Both the position numbers and the translations under genes were made by a program. A stretch of 64,000 nucleotides of DNA from Porphyromonas sp. COT-290 OH3588 (GTDB taxonomy: Bacteria; Bacteroidota; Bacteroidia; Bacteroidales; Porphyromonadaceae): the NCBI RefSeq assembly GCF_000769075.1, contig NZ_JRFC01000024.1, forward strand, positions 19,836 through 83,835, read 5' to 3'. The notes below the pieces were generated by a model. The model saw only the letters and a program-made list of their open reading frames with translations. It had not been told where the DNA came from and made no database searches. This document shows positions 27,041 through 36,233 of this stretch, one piece after another (position 1 is the first letter of the stretch; each line of letters begins with the position of its first letter).

Positions 27041-28015
27041 ATGATAATTGACTTACTATTTTTTGTCCTAGGTATCGTATTGATTATTGGTGGTGCCAAT
27101 TCGCTAACGGACGGCGCCGCAGCTCTAGCAAGGCGTATGGGGCTTAGTCCGCTTATGGTAGGCCTTACCGTAGTAGCCTTCGGGACTTCAGCCCCCGAGC
27201 TCGTAGTTAGCTTGACCTCTGCGCTCAAGGGTAGCGCAGACATCGCTATCGGCAATGTGGTTGGGAGCAACATCTTCAATATCCTAGCCATCGTAGGTAT
27301 CACGGCTCTGGTAACGCCACTAAGCATCACTGCCAGCACTGTGCGCAAAGAAATACCTCTGCTCATCTTGGCTTCGTGTGTCTTCGCCGTGATTGCTTGG
27401 GATACCCTATTTAGTGGCTTGATTGGCCAAGAAAACTTCCTCAGCAGAAGCGAGGGACTAGCACTACTAGGCTTTTTCTTGATATTCCTGACCTATACAT
27501 TCTCTATAGCTAAGTCTGCTGGTGAGATTGAGCAGGAGAGCGACCCAAGCAAGAAGCGTAAACCAATGTGGCTACTCATCGCTCTCATCATAGGAGGGCT
27601 AGCAGGACTCATCTTCGGTGGGGATCTCTTCGTTTCTTCTTCGTCGTCTATTGCTCGCAGCTTCGGTGTTAGCGAGGCATTCATCGGTCTAACCCTTGTA
27701 GCTATGGGGACATCTCTGCCAGAGCTTGCCACCTCGGTCGTGGCTGCATTGAAAAAAGAACCCGAGCTTGCCGTGGGCAACGTAGTCGGTTCAGGGCTCT
27801 TCAACATCTTCTTTATCCTCGGCACTACCGCCACCGTAACACCGATCAAGATGTCGGGCGTCACGGTCGTGGACTTCCTCGTCATGGTGCTCTCGAGTAT
27901 TCTCCTCTACGTCTTCGGCATATTCTTTGGGCAACGTACCATTACACGCCTAGAGGGAGGTATCCTATTCGCTTGCTTCATCGCCTACAATGCTTACCTT
28001 TTCAGCCAAATATAG
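27041..28015 (+). CDS. Calcium/sodium antiporter (CaCA family, YrbG-like)
   Basis: 324 residues with ten to eleven membrane segments in two homologous halves. Each half carries a duplicated alpha-repeat motif: GLTVVAFGTSAPELVVSLTSAL with IAIGNVVGSNIFNIL (about 45-85), and GLTLVAMGTSLPELATSVVAAL with LAVGNVVGSGLFNIFFILG (about 212-260). These form the ion-binding sites of K+-independent Na+/Ca2+ exchangers. It is inner-membrane. The relA/spoT gene starts 32 bp downstream, suggesting co-transcription. Confidence 0.95.
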   Translation: MIIDLLFFVLGIVLIIGGANSLTDGAAALARRMGLSPLMVGLTVVAFGTSAPELVVSLTSALKGSADIAIGNVVGSNIFNILAIVGITALVTPLSITASTVRKEIPLLILASCVFAVIAWDTLFSGLIGQENFLSRSEGLALLGFFLIFLTYTFSIAKSAGEIEQESDPSKKRKPMWLLIALIIGGLAGLIFGGDLFVSSSSSIARSFGVSEAFIGLTLVAMGTSLPELATSVVAALKKEPELAVGNVVGSGLFNIFFILGTTATVTPIKMSGVTVVDFLVMVLSSILLYVFGIFFGQRTITRLEGGILFACFIAYNAYLFSQI

Positions 28016-28047
28016 CCTCGTCTAGTAACCTCTAATATCAGTCCGTC

Positions 28048-30351
28048 ATGGTCACCGATACCTACGAACCCGTATTCTCCCCCGAGGAGGAGATGCGGAT
28101 AGAGGAGGAGTACAAAGCCCTCCTAGATATTTACCTTGCGAGTAATCACCGCAAGAAGGTAGACATCATCAACAGGGCCTTCACCCTAGCTCGCCTTGCC
28201 CACGGAGGTGTGAGGCGTCGTAGTGGAGAGCCCTATATCCTACACCCTATCTCCGTAGCACGCATCATCTGCGAGGAGATGGGGCTAGGCTCTACCTCGA
28301 TTTGCTGTGCCCTGCTACATGATGTGGTAGAGGACACAGAGTACACAGTCGAGGATATACGCATTCGCTTTGGGGATAATATAGCACGTATCGTAGACGG
28401 ACTAACCAAAATATCGGGAGAGAACTTCCAAGCCACCGAGTCGATACAAGCAGAGAACTACCGCAAGCTACTGCTCACGATGAGCAATGATGCCCGTGTG
28501 ATCCTCATCAAGATAGCCGACCGTCTGCATAATATGCGCACGCTCGGCTCAATGCTCCCCGCCAAGCAATACAAGATCATCGGCGAAACACTCTATGTCT
28601 ATGCTCCACTGGCACATCGCTTCGGACTCTTCTCTATCAAAACCGAGCTGGAGGATCTGAGCTTCCGCTACGAGCAACCAGATCGCTACGCCTACATCAG
28701 CGAGAAAGTAGCAGCTAGCGAGGCCGGGCGACAAGACCTATTCGAGCGATTCTCCGCTCCAATCATCTCCTCGCTACTGAAGAAAGGCATCGTTTTCGAC
28801 ATCAAGACCCGCACCAAGAGCAACTACTCGATCTGGCGCAAGATGCAGGAGAAGGGAGTTCCCTTCGAGGAAGTGTATGACCTATTCGCCGTGCGTATCG
28901 TTTTCGATAGCTCCGACGGCTACCCCGAGAAGAACCGCTGCTGGGATATCTACACTGCTATCACCGACATCTACCGTACTCACCCAGATCGGCTGAGGGA
29001 CTGGCTCTCCAACCCCAAGGCCAACGGCTATCAGGCACTACACTCTACCTTCATGGGGCCAGACGGTCGCTGGATAGAGGTTCAGATCCGTAGCAAACGT
29101 ATGGATGATATAGCAGAGCAAGGAGTGGCGGCTCACTGGCGTTACAAGGGAACTCAGGTAGAGGAGGATCGGGAGCTAGAGCAGTGGCTAGACACCATAC
29201 GAGAAGTCCTGCAAGTACCTACGCCAAGTGCCATGGACTTCCTCGACAATCTCAAGCTCAGCCTCAACACGCAAGATATTTTGGTCTTCACGCCCAAGGG
29301 CCGTAGCCTAAGCCTGCCAGCTAATGCGACGGTACTAGACTTTGCATATGCCATTCACTCCGACCTAGGAGATCGATGTATCGGGGCGAAAGTCAATCAC
29401 CACGTCAAACCCATCTCCACACGCCTCAACACAGGTGACCAAGTAGAGATCCTCGATAGCCAAAGCACCCGACCAGCCAAGGAGTGGCTAGAGTTCGTGG
29501 CGACGGCACGAGCCAAGTATAAGATTGAAGAAGCCCTGCGCCGACAGAGGAGAGAAGGGACACAGCGAGGCGAAGAGATGGTCACAGAACTCTTCCATGA
29601 CAGAGGGGATACGGTGACAGCCTCCAAGATTGACCGACTCTCTCACTCGTATGGCTATGAGAAGAAAGATGACTTCTTCCACGCCGTGGGCGTTGGTGAG
29701 GTCAATCTGGACGAAGATACCCGCCTAATCATGAAAGATGAGCCAGAGGCACCGAACTATATCTCGCGTTTCCTCTCGCTCTTTGGGGTAAAAAACCAGA
29801 GTACTACGGCAGCTCGCAAAGCCGCCAAGGCTAAGCGCCAGACCAACGAGCCTACCTCCTCTGGCGTGATAGACAGAAAAAGCACGTATATACTAGAGGA
29901 GACGGAGGGACGCCTGAACTATCGAGTAGCTCTGTGCTGCCACCCAATACCGGGTGATGATGTTCTCGGCATCGTTTCGGACAAGAATATCGTCGAGGTG
30001 CATGACAAATCTTGCCAGAGAGCCATGCGCATCAAGAGCAGTCAGGGCGATAGACTCGTCTCCACGGAGTGGGGCGAGCATCACGAGTCACTCTTCGAGG
30101 CAACGCTATCGGTCAAGGGAGTGGACTCGGCGGGCATCTTGCACTCGATCACTCAGACACTACTAGAGGAGTTTAAGGTCAATATCACCAGCATCAATAT
30201 ATGCGCCAAGGACGGTATCTTCGAGGGGCACGTAACCCTAATGGTACATCAGCTCTCGGAGCTTGACCGTATCAGTCAAGTTCTGCTGCGCAACAACAGA
30301 TCTTTGATGATGGTATCTCGTGTACACGGCACGGCGCAGCTCATGAGTTAA
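28048..30351 (+). CDS. Bifunctional (p)ppGpp synthetase/hydrolase, RelA/SpoT family
   Basis: 767 residues with full domain order. The HD hydrolase domain (HPISVARIICEEMG, CCALLHDVVEDTEYT, IKIADRLHNMRTL) covers about 50-200. The synthetase domain (RTKSNYSIWRKMQEKGVPF, DLFAVRIVF, ANGYQALHSTFMGP, VQIRSKRMDDIAEQGVAAHW) covers about 245-375. The TGS domain (ILVFTPKGRSLSLPANATVL) is at about 410-470 and a C-terminal ACT domain at about 690-760. Both active sites look intact, so it should make and degrade the stringent-response alarmone. It is probably the main long RSH protein of the organism. Confidence 0.97.
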   Translation: MVTDTYEPVFSPEEEMRIEEEYKALLDIYLASNHRKKVDIINRAFTLARLAHGGVRRRSGEPYILHPISVARIICEEMGLGSTSICCALLHDVVEDTEYTVEDIRIRFGDNIARIVDGLTKISGENFQATESIQAENYRKLLLTMSNDARVILIKIADRLHNMRTLGSMLPAKQYKIIGETLYVYAPLAHRFGLFSIKTELEDLSFRYEQPDRYAYISEKVAASEAGRQDLFERFSAPIISSLLKKGIVFDIKTRTKSNYSIWRKMQEKGVPFEEVYDLFAVRIVFDSSDGYPEKNRCWDIYTAITDIYRTHPDRLRDWLSNPKANGYQALHSTFMGPDGRWIEVQIRSKRMDDIAEQGVAAHWRYKGTQVEEDRELEQWLDTIREVLQVPTPSAMDFLDNLKLSLNTQDILVFTPKGRSLSLPANATVLDFAYAIHSDLGDRCIGAKVNHHVKPISTRLNTGDQVEILDSQSTRPAKEWLEFVATARAKYKIEEALRRQRREGTQRGEEMVTELFHDRGDTVTASKIDRLSHSYGYEKKDDFFHAVGVGEVNLDEDTRLIMKDEPEAPNYISRFLSLFGVKNQSTTAARKAAKAKRQTNEPTSSGVIDRKSTYILEETEGRLNYRVALCCHPIPGDDVLGIVSDKNIVEVHDKSCQRAMRIKSSQGDRLVSTEWGEHHESLFEATLSVKGVDSAGILHSITQTLLEEFKVNITSINICAKDGIFEGHVTLMVHQLSELDRISQVLLRNNRSLMMVSRVHGTAQLMS

Positions 30352-30372
30352 TCGACATCCGTGGAGAGAACT

Positions 30373-31032
30373 ATGCAAAGAAAAGTACTATTCGTCAGCG
30401 GCATCGACACCAATATCGGCAAGAGCTACGGAACAGCTCTGCTCAAAAAGCTCTACTCCGACCGAGGAGTGAGGGCCATTACCCAAAAGATGATACAGAC
30501 GGGCAACGATGATCGCTCGGAGGATATCGAGCTACACCGCCGGCTGCTTGGAGAGGGGTGGCAGGCTGCCGATGAGAGTGGAGCGACCGCCCCCATCATC
30601 TTCAGCTATCCAGCCTCGCCACATCTTGCGGCTCGTCTAGACAATCGGGAGATTGACCTCACCGTGATCGACAAAGCGACAGAGCGCCTACTCGGTGAGT
30701 ATGGTTACGAGCTTGTACTGCTCGAGGGGGCAGGCGGACTGATGGTACCGATCACCGAAGACTATCTAACCATTGACTTCGTCAAGGAGCGAGGCTACCC
30801 AATAGCTCTGGTGACTAGTGGCCGCCTCGGGAGCATCAACCATACGCTCCTGAGCCTAGAGGTTTGCCAATCTAGAGGCATCGAAGTGACCTATCTGATC
30901 TACAACAGATACCCCAAAGTAGATGAGCTGATTGAGGAAGATACGCTCAGCTATTTGGAGAAGTATCTAGCCAAACACTTCCCCGAAACAGAGTTGATAC
31001 AGATGCAAGCGTGGACGGAGGTCGCTCAATGA
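30373..31032 (+). CDS. bioD: Dethiobiotin synthase
   Basis: Makes dethiobiotin from DAPA, CO2 and ATP in biotin synthesis. The P-loop-like GIDTNIGKSYGTALL is at the N-terminus, KMIQTG carries the substrate-binding lysine, and LLEGAGGLMVPI is the conserved Mg/ATP loop. The frame opens at 30361, but the ATG at 30373 (MQRKVLFVSG) fits the family start better and gives 219 residues. No other bio gene is in the window. The stop overlaps the start of the next gene (ATGA). Confidence 0.92.
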   Translation: MQRKVLFVSGIDTNIGKSYGTALLKKLYSDRGVRAITQKMIQTGNDDRSEDIELHRRLLGEGWQAADESGATAPIIFSYPASPHLAARLDNREIDLTVIDKATERLLGEYGYELVLLEGAGGLMVPITEDYLTIDFVKERGYPIALVTSGRLGSINHTLLSLEVCQSRGIEVTYLIYNRYPKVDELIEEDTLSYLEKYLAKHFPETELIQMQAWTEVAQ

Positions 31033-32312
31033 GTGCACAGACGATTTCGCCGTGGGCAAAGCCTTTCCACATCATGAGCAAGGCTCCGGGGGCTTCGTGC
31101 AATATGCGCTGCGACTATTGCTATTACTTACAGAAGGAGGAGCTCTTCACACCACAAAAGGCACCCCAAAAACTCTCCCGTATGAGCGAGGAAGTGCTGG
31201 AGGAGTTCATCAAACAGTATATCGAGGCTCAGCCTCAAGGTCAGACGATTGTCTTCACTTGGCACGGAGGCGAGGCTCTGCTCTGCCCGATCTCGTACTA
31301 CCAAAAAGCCATTGATCTACAACGCTTCTACGCGCGAGGCCGTAGGGTAGAGAATACGTTACAGACCAATGGCATCTTGCTCAACGAGGCATGGTGCCGC
31401 TTCTTCGTTGAGCACAACTTCCTTATCGGGATATCCCTCGACGGGACAGAGGAGCAGCACGACCGCTACCGCCGTACGCAAGGAGGAGCGCCTAGCTTCG
31501 CTCGTGTGATGCGTGGCATTGAGCTGATGCAGCGCATGGGCGTGGAGTTTAATATTCTCTCGACGGTCAATCGCTTCAATGCCGACGAACCCGATCGCTA
31601 CTACCAGTTCCTACGCCAGACGGGAGCTCAGTTCATTCAATTTACCCCCATTGTCGAGCGCATTCGCCGTGGCGCTAAGGCCTATCAGCAGGTAGAGGCG
31701 CCTTTCATTCATCGAGAGATTGAGCAGCGCTTGATGCATGATAGCGGCGAGATAGAGCTAGCACCATACAGCGTGCTACCCGAGCAGTGGGGCGACTTCA
31801 CGACGGGTGTTTTCGACCAATGGGTCAGACGAGATGTGGGTCAGATCTTCGTGCAGATGTTCGACGCCACACTCGCTGGGTGGCTAGGTGTAGCCCCCGG
31901 AGTCTGTACGTTGGCCCCTGCCTGCGGCCATGCTGGAGTTATTGAGCATACGGGCGATGTATATAGCTGCGACCACTACGTCTACCCACGCTATCATCTA
32001 GGCAACGTGCTTGAGGGCTCTCTCGGGCAGATGATGAGCAGCGAGGAGCAGCTACGCTTCGGCAGAGCCAAACAAGAGGGGCTGACAGAGCAGTGCCGAA
32101 CGTGCCTATACCTATTCGCCTGCAATGGGGAGTGCCCCAAAAATCGCTTCGCCAATAGCCGAGATGGCGAGGCGGGACACAACTATCTCTGCGCTGGTTA
32201 CTATCAGTTTTGGGAACACGTAGCCCCCTATATGGACTACATGAAGGCCTGCTTGATGCAAGGCAAACCCGCATCACTCGTCATGGAGGCAATCGCTCGT
32301 AGAGAGCTGTGA
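31029..32312 (+). CDS. Anaerobic sulfatase-maturating-type radical SAM/SPASM enzyme
   Basis: About 427 residues from the ATG at 31029, which overlaps the bioD stop by 4 bp (ATGA). The radical SAM cluster motif is C24-x3-C28-x2-C31 (CNMRCDYC), followed by TWHGGEALL and QTNGILL. The C-terminal SPASM region has the cysteines CTLAPACG, VYSCDHYVYP and CRTCLYLFACNGECPKNRF. The family oxidises a Cys or Ser of sulfatases to formylglycine without oxygen. No sulfatase gene is in this window, so the substrate must be elsewhere or different. Confidence 0.92.
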   Translation: MSAQTISPWAKPFHIMSKAPGASCNMRCDYCYYLQKEELFTPQKAPQKLSRMSEEVLEEFIKQYIEAQPQGQTIVFTWHGGEALLCPISYYQKAIDLQRFYARGRRVENTLQTNGILLNEAWCRFFVEHNFLIGISLDGTEEQHDRYRRTQGGAPSFARVMRGIELMQRMGVEFNILSTVNRFNADEPDRYYQFLRQTGAQFIQFTPIVERIRRGAKAYQQVEAPFIHREIEQRLMHDSGEIELAPYSVLPEQWGDFTTGVFDQWVRRDVGQIFVQMFDATLAGWLGVAPGVCTLAPACGHAGVIEHTGDVYSCDHYVYPRYHLGNVLEGSLGQMMSSEEQLRFGRAKQEGLTEQCRTCLYLFACNGECPKNRFANSRDGEAGHNYLCAGYYQFWEHVAPYMDYMKACLMQGKPASLVMEAIARREL

Positions 32313-32436
32313 AGCTCGATCGAGCACTTACACTAAGACAGAGGTTCTACCGAAATCTCTAGTATCTCAGCCATATTATCCCGATGGTGGTGCGTCATAG
32401 CAAACTGCTGCGTTGTTTGCGTGTTGTGGCGCACTG

Positions 32437-32745
32437 CCATTTTAGATTTTAGCTCAGATTTCAGCATGTTGATGGGAACACATCTAAACAACTAGAAAAA
32501 AACACCAGACTGCGTATTTCCCCCCTAGAAAGCGCTACACGGCACCTGATCTCTTTGGCGCACCTCTCCCCTAGTAGCATGAAAACAACCGTCCAAAACG
32601 CCAGAAACACAAATGACTGCTAAACAATAATATAAATTAAATATCTGGGCGATCTCATAGATTTTCGGCTTATCGCTTGGCACTTCTTCCCATCAATTTT
32701 ACTCGATTGGTGGGCACACCTTGGCTAATCAGTCCTCCAATGCCT
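32437..32745 (-). repeat. Dispersed intergenic repeat, copy 3 (inverted)
   Basis: Reverse-strand copy. Read on the minus strand it gives GGACTGATTAGCC, GGTGTGCCCACCAATCGAG, AATTGATGGGAAGAAGTGCC, GCGTTTTGGACGGTTGTTTT, a GAAATACGCAGTCTGGTG block, GTTCCCATCAACATGCTG and CTAAAATCTAAAAT. It shares the element order of copies 2 and 4. The rest of the 32313-33024 gap holds only a dipeptidase promoter. Confidence 0.85.
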
Positions 32746-32940
32746 CAAGATCTTCCCACCAATTTGCATCAAGTATACAACCAAGCTCCTCATAGGCGTC
32801 CTCTTACCTACCGCAATACGAGGGTTAATCCTTTACACTATTTAACTAAAAAGATGAAAAACGTAGCTCTCCCGTCAATCATATCCGCAGTGGATTGATC
32901 TTTACTGCTTAGACTCCTTGGCATTTACCCCTATCCGCTG

Positions 32941-32972
32941 TTTGTTTCTTGAATCAGAAAGGCGTAAATTTA
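32941..32972 (+). promoter_or_regulatory. Promoter of the dipeptidase gene
   Basis: TTTG (32941-32944), a 20-bp spacer and TAAATTTA (32965-32972) are close to the Bacteroidota consensus. The leader would be about 48 nt. Confidence 0.65.
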
Positions 32973-33024
32973 CCCGAGTGAACAGGACATTAGCTATCAA
33001 CTTCTTCCAAAATAATATCTTCCT

Positions 33025-34386
33025 ATGAGTCAAATTAAGGAATACATTGCAGCCAACGAGGAGCGATTCCTTGAGGAGCTATTCGAGTTAATTCGCATTC
33101 CAAGCATCAGTGCCAAAGGAGAGCACAAGGGCGATATGCAACGCTGTGCCGAGCACTGGCGCCAGCACTTGCTTGCTCTCGGAGCGACCAAGGCAGAGAT
33201 CTATCAGACCGAGGGACACCCGATTGTCTATGGAGAGTACATACAAGACCCCAATCTACCTAGTATCCTCGTATATGCGCACTATGACGTCATGCCTGCA
33301 GAGCCTCTAGAGCTGTGGAAGAGTGGCCCCTTCGAGCCAGAGGTGCGTGAGGGACGTATCTGGGCTAGAGGTGCAGACGACGACAAAGGACAGTCGATGA
33401 TCCAAGTCAAGGGATTCGAGACTGCACTTAAACTAGGATTGGTGCGTTGCAATGTCAAGTTCCTCTTCGAGGGCGAGGAGGAGATTGGCTCCACACATCT
33501 AGAAGCCTTCTTGCAGGAACACAAAGAGATGCTCTCGGCAGAGGCTATTATCGTCTCGGATACTAGTATGGTCAGCGACGAGATTCCCTCTCTGACCACT
33601 GGCCTGCGAGGGCTAGCCTACTGGGAACTAGAGGTAACTGGTCCGAATAGAGATCTACACTCTGGGCACTTCGGAGGTGCTGTGGGTAACCCAATCAACG
33701 AGCTGTGTAAGCTGATCGCCAAGATCCAAGACGAGCGAGGACGCATCACGATACCCGGCTTCTACGACGACGTGGTAGACCTGACCCAAGAGGAGCGTGA
33801 TATGATCGCACGTGTCCCCTTCGATGAAGCCAAATATCGAGCAGCGATAGATGTAGACGCCGTGTGGGGCGAGGAGGGTTACAGTACGCTCGAGCGCAAT
33901 AGCTGCCGCCCTAGCTTCGATGTCTGCGGTATCTGGGGAGGCTATCAAGGAGAAGGGGCTAAGACCGTCCTACCCAGCAAGGCATACGCCAAGGTAAGCT
34001 GTCGTCTAGTGGCTGCTCAGGATCACCACAAGATCAGCCAAGCATTTATGGACTACATCAAGGCGATTGCTCCCAAGCACGTTCGCGTAGAGGTGAGGCC
34101 TACTCACGGAGGTGAGGCCTATCTCTGCCCCATTGACCTACCAGCCTATCGAGCTGCCGAGGAGGCGGTAGAGGTTGCCTTCGGGGTACGCCCATTGGCT
34201 GTGCGCCGAGGTGGTAGTATCCCTATTATTGCGGTCTTTGAGCGTGTCTTGGGCATCAAGACAGTACTCATGGGCTTCGGTCTAGAGAGCAATGCCATTC
34301 ACTCGCCCAACGAGAATATGCGCCTAGACTTCTTCCGCAAGGGGATCGAGTCTGTAGCAGAGTTCTACAAGCGATTTCCCAGATAG
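33025..34386 (+). CDS. M20 family dipeptidase (cytosolic, CNDP-like)
   Basis: 453 residues, no signal peptide. Metal-site motifs of M20 peptidases are clear: VYAHYDVMPAEP (His and the catalytic Asp), RGADDDKGQ (bridging Asp), FLFEGEEEIGS (catalytic Glu and metal Glu), and a late FGLESNAIHSPNENM (His). The dimerisation domain is at about 205-330 (DLHSGHFGGAVGNPI). It hydrolyses dipeptides in the cytoplasm, in line with peptide-based nutrition. A terminator follows. Confidence 0.94.
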   Translation: MSQIKEYIAANEERFLEELFELIRIPSISAKGEHKGDMQRCAEHWRQHLLALGATKAEIYQTEGHPIVYGEYIQDPNLPSILVYAHYDVMPAEPLELWKSGPFEPEVREGRIWARGADDDKGQSMIQVKGFETALKLGLVRCNVKFLFEGEEEIGSTHLEAFLQEHKEMLSAEAIIVSDTSMVSDEIPSLTTGLRGLAYWELEVTGPNRDLHSGHFGGAVGNPINELCKLIAKIQDERGRITIPGFYDDVVDLTQEERDMIARVPFDEAKYRAAIDVDAVWGEEGYSTLERNSCRPSFDVCGIWGGYQGEGAKTVLPSKAYAKVSCRLVAAQDHHKISQAFMDYIKAIAPKHVRVEVRPTHGGEAYLCPIDLPAYRAAEEAVEVAFGVRPLAVRRGGSIPIIAVFERVLGIKTVLMGFGLESNAIHSPNENMRLDFFRKGIESVAEFYKRFPR

Positions 34387-34418
34387 GTAGGCACAATCAT
34401 TGACAATTTATGCTCCAT

Positions 34419-34459
34419 GGGGGTAGGGTTCATGATAACTCTATCCCCAATATTCTTTT
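34419..34459 (+). terminator. Terminator after the dipeptidase gene
   Basis: GGGGGTAGGGTT (34419-34430) pairs with AACTCTATCCCC (34437-34448) with two G-U pairs, followed by AATATTCTTTT. Confidence 0.7.
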
Positions 34460-34510
34460 GTGCAGAGGCTTGGAGTAAATATGATACCCGTGGGTATGAA
34501 GTTTTTGTAG

Positions 34511-34518
34511 TAAGTTTG
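34511..34518 (+). promoter_or_regulatory. -7 element for the CCA-adding enzyme gene
   Basis: TAAGTTTG matches TAnnTTTG, 20 bp before the start codon. No TTTG partner was found at the expected distance. Confidence 0.5.
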
Positions 34519-34538
34519 CCGACAGAAGACAAACCAAA

Positions 34539-35990
34539 ATGATAGACGAAGAGCTTATATACGACAAAATTGATACGCCGATCTTTCGCCTTATCGGAGA
34601 GGTTGCCGATGAGCTTGGGCTAGAAACATACGTGGTCGGAGGCTACGTGCGTGACCTATATCTATATAGGCCGAGCAAGGATATAGACATCGTTTCGGTG
34701 GGGCGAGGGATTGATTTGGCTAAGGCTGTAGTCGCTCGCCTCGGGCGTGGCGCTCATCTAGCTGTATTCTCTCGCTTCGGGACTGCACAAGTCAAGCAAG
34801 GTGACTTGGAAATTGAGTTCGTGGGCGCTAGGCGAGAGAGCTATTCGTCCGATAGTCGCAAGCCTATGGTCGAGGACGGGACACTGGAGGAAGATCAGCA
34901 GCGACGTGACTTCACGATCAATGCTTTGGCCATATGCCTCAATGCAGATCGCTACGGCGAGCTAGTAGACCCTTTCGATGGGCTAGGCGATATGGAGAAC
35001 CTAACCATACGCACGCCTCTTGACCCAGATCTTACTTTCAGCGATGATCCGCTGAGAATGATGCGTGCCATTCGTTTTGCCTCTCAGCTTGGTTTTTTCA
35101 TCGACCCCGATACATTCGCTGCCATTGGTCGCAATGCCAAGCGCATCGAGATCGTTTCTGCCGAACGCATCGTAGTAGAGCTCAACAAAATCCTCCTCTC
35201 CCCTCGCCCATCGGTAGGTTTAGAGCTTTTTGAGCAGACAGGACTAATGGCGGAGGTCTTCCCTGAGTTGCTAGAGCTCAAAGGAGCAGAAACGAAGGAC
35301 GGCGTAGGGCACAAGGACAACCTAACCCACACTTACAAGGTCGTGGATAATCTCGCCAAGGTACTTAATGCTCGTGGCAGACAAGACGGAGATCTGTGGC
35401 TACTCTGGTCGGCACTCCTACACGATATAGGCAAGCCCCGTACGAAGCGGTTTGATAGACGGCTAGGTTGGACGTTTCACAACCACAATTACGTCGGGGC
35501 TAAGATGCTCCCAAAGATCTTCCGTCGCCTTAGACTGCCCCTAGACGGCAAACTCAAGTATGTACAGAAGCTCGTGGAGCTACACATGCGCCCTGCTACA
35601 TTGGTGGACGAGGGGGTGAGCGACTCAGCCATTCGACGCCTACTCTTCGAGGCAGGGGACGACATAGACGACCTGATGATGCTGGTCGAGGCTGACATCA
35701 CGAGCAAGAATCCCGCTCGTGTCAAGAAGTACCTCGACAACTACGTCATCGTTAGGCAGAAGCTCAAGGATATAGAGGAGAAAGATCGCATACGCAACTT
35801 CCAGCCCCCTGTGGATGGTGCCTTGATCATGGAAGTCTTCGGGCTATCTCCCTGCAAGGAAGTGGGGCTAATCAAAGATGCAATCAAAGATGCGATCCTA
35901 GAGGGTGAGATCCCCAACGAGTATGATGCCGCATACAAGTATATGCTTGGCCAAGCGGAACAACTCGGGCTAAAGCCCAAGCAAGTCTAG
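34539..35990 (+). CDS. cca: CCA tRNA nucleotidyltransferase with HD domain
   Basis: 483 residues. The class II nucleotidyltransferase head has VVGGYVRDL (33-41) and the catalytic aspartates D48 and D50 in KDIDIVSVG. The ERRDFTINAL-type motif appears as QQRRDFTINALA, with RAIRFASQLGF downstream. The C-terminal HD domain carries LLWSALLHDIGKPRTK and NHNYVGAKM. It adds or repairs the 3' CCA of tRNAs; in the family the HD domain gives phosphohydrolase activity. Confidence 0.95.
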   Translation: MIDEELIYDKIDTPIFRLIGEVADELGLETYVVGGYVRDLYLYRPSKDIDIVSVGRGIDLAKAVVARLGRGAHLAVFSRFGTAQVKQGDLEIEFVGARRESYSSDSRKPMVEDGTLEEDQQRRDFTINALAICLNADRYGELVDPFDGLGDMENLTIRTPLDPDLTFSDDPLRMMRAIRFASQLGFFIDPDTFAAIGRNAKRIEIVSAERIVVELNKILLSPRPSVGLELFEQTGLMAEVFPELLELKGAETKDGVGHKDNLTHTYKVVDNLAKVLNARGRQDGDLWLLWSALLHDIGKPRTKRFDRRLGWTFHNHNYVGAKMLPKIFRRLRLPLDGKLKYVQKLVELHMRPATLVDEGVSDSAIRRLLFEAGDDIDDLMMLVEADITSKNPARVKKYLDNYVIVRQKLKDIEEKDRIRNFQPPVDGALIMEVFGLSPCKEVGLIKDAIKDAILEGEIPNEYDAAYKYMLGQAEQLGLKPKQV

Positions 35991-36016
35991 TCGACCCCAA
36001 TTATGGACTATAAATT

Positions 36017-36046
36017 AAGCTCTCGTAGGATCTACGGGAGCTTATT
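36017..36046 (+). terminator. Terminator-like hairpin after cca
   Basis: AAGCTCTCGTAG (36017-36028) pairs with CTACGGGAGCTT (36032-36043) around a 3-nt loop; one U-G pair. The following U tract is weak. Confidence 0.5.
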
Positions 36047-36127
36047 GCATACTACGATAGCCTAGAGTAACAAGCAGCTTGCTTGACAAACTGAATGCTA
36101 AAGTGGTGAAAATCGGGGATTTTGGCG

Positions 36128-36135
36128 TACCTTTG
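36128..36135 (+). promoter_or_regulatory. -7 element for the RNase R gene
   Basis: TACCTTTG matches TAnnTTTG. Transcription would begin around 36142, which rules out a start codon at 36135 and supports the ATG at 36234. Confidence 0.55.
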
Positions 36136-36233
36136 TGGTGCCGTCCAATGGGATGTCGCCTTATTTGCATATTTCTAGGGGAGGCATCAGACCCATTAAG
36201 GGGCGTCATTTAGACACAAGACATAGAATTTAT

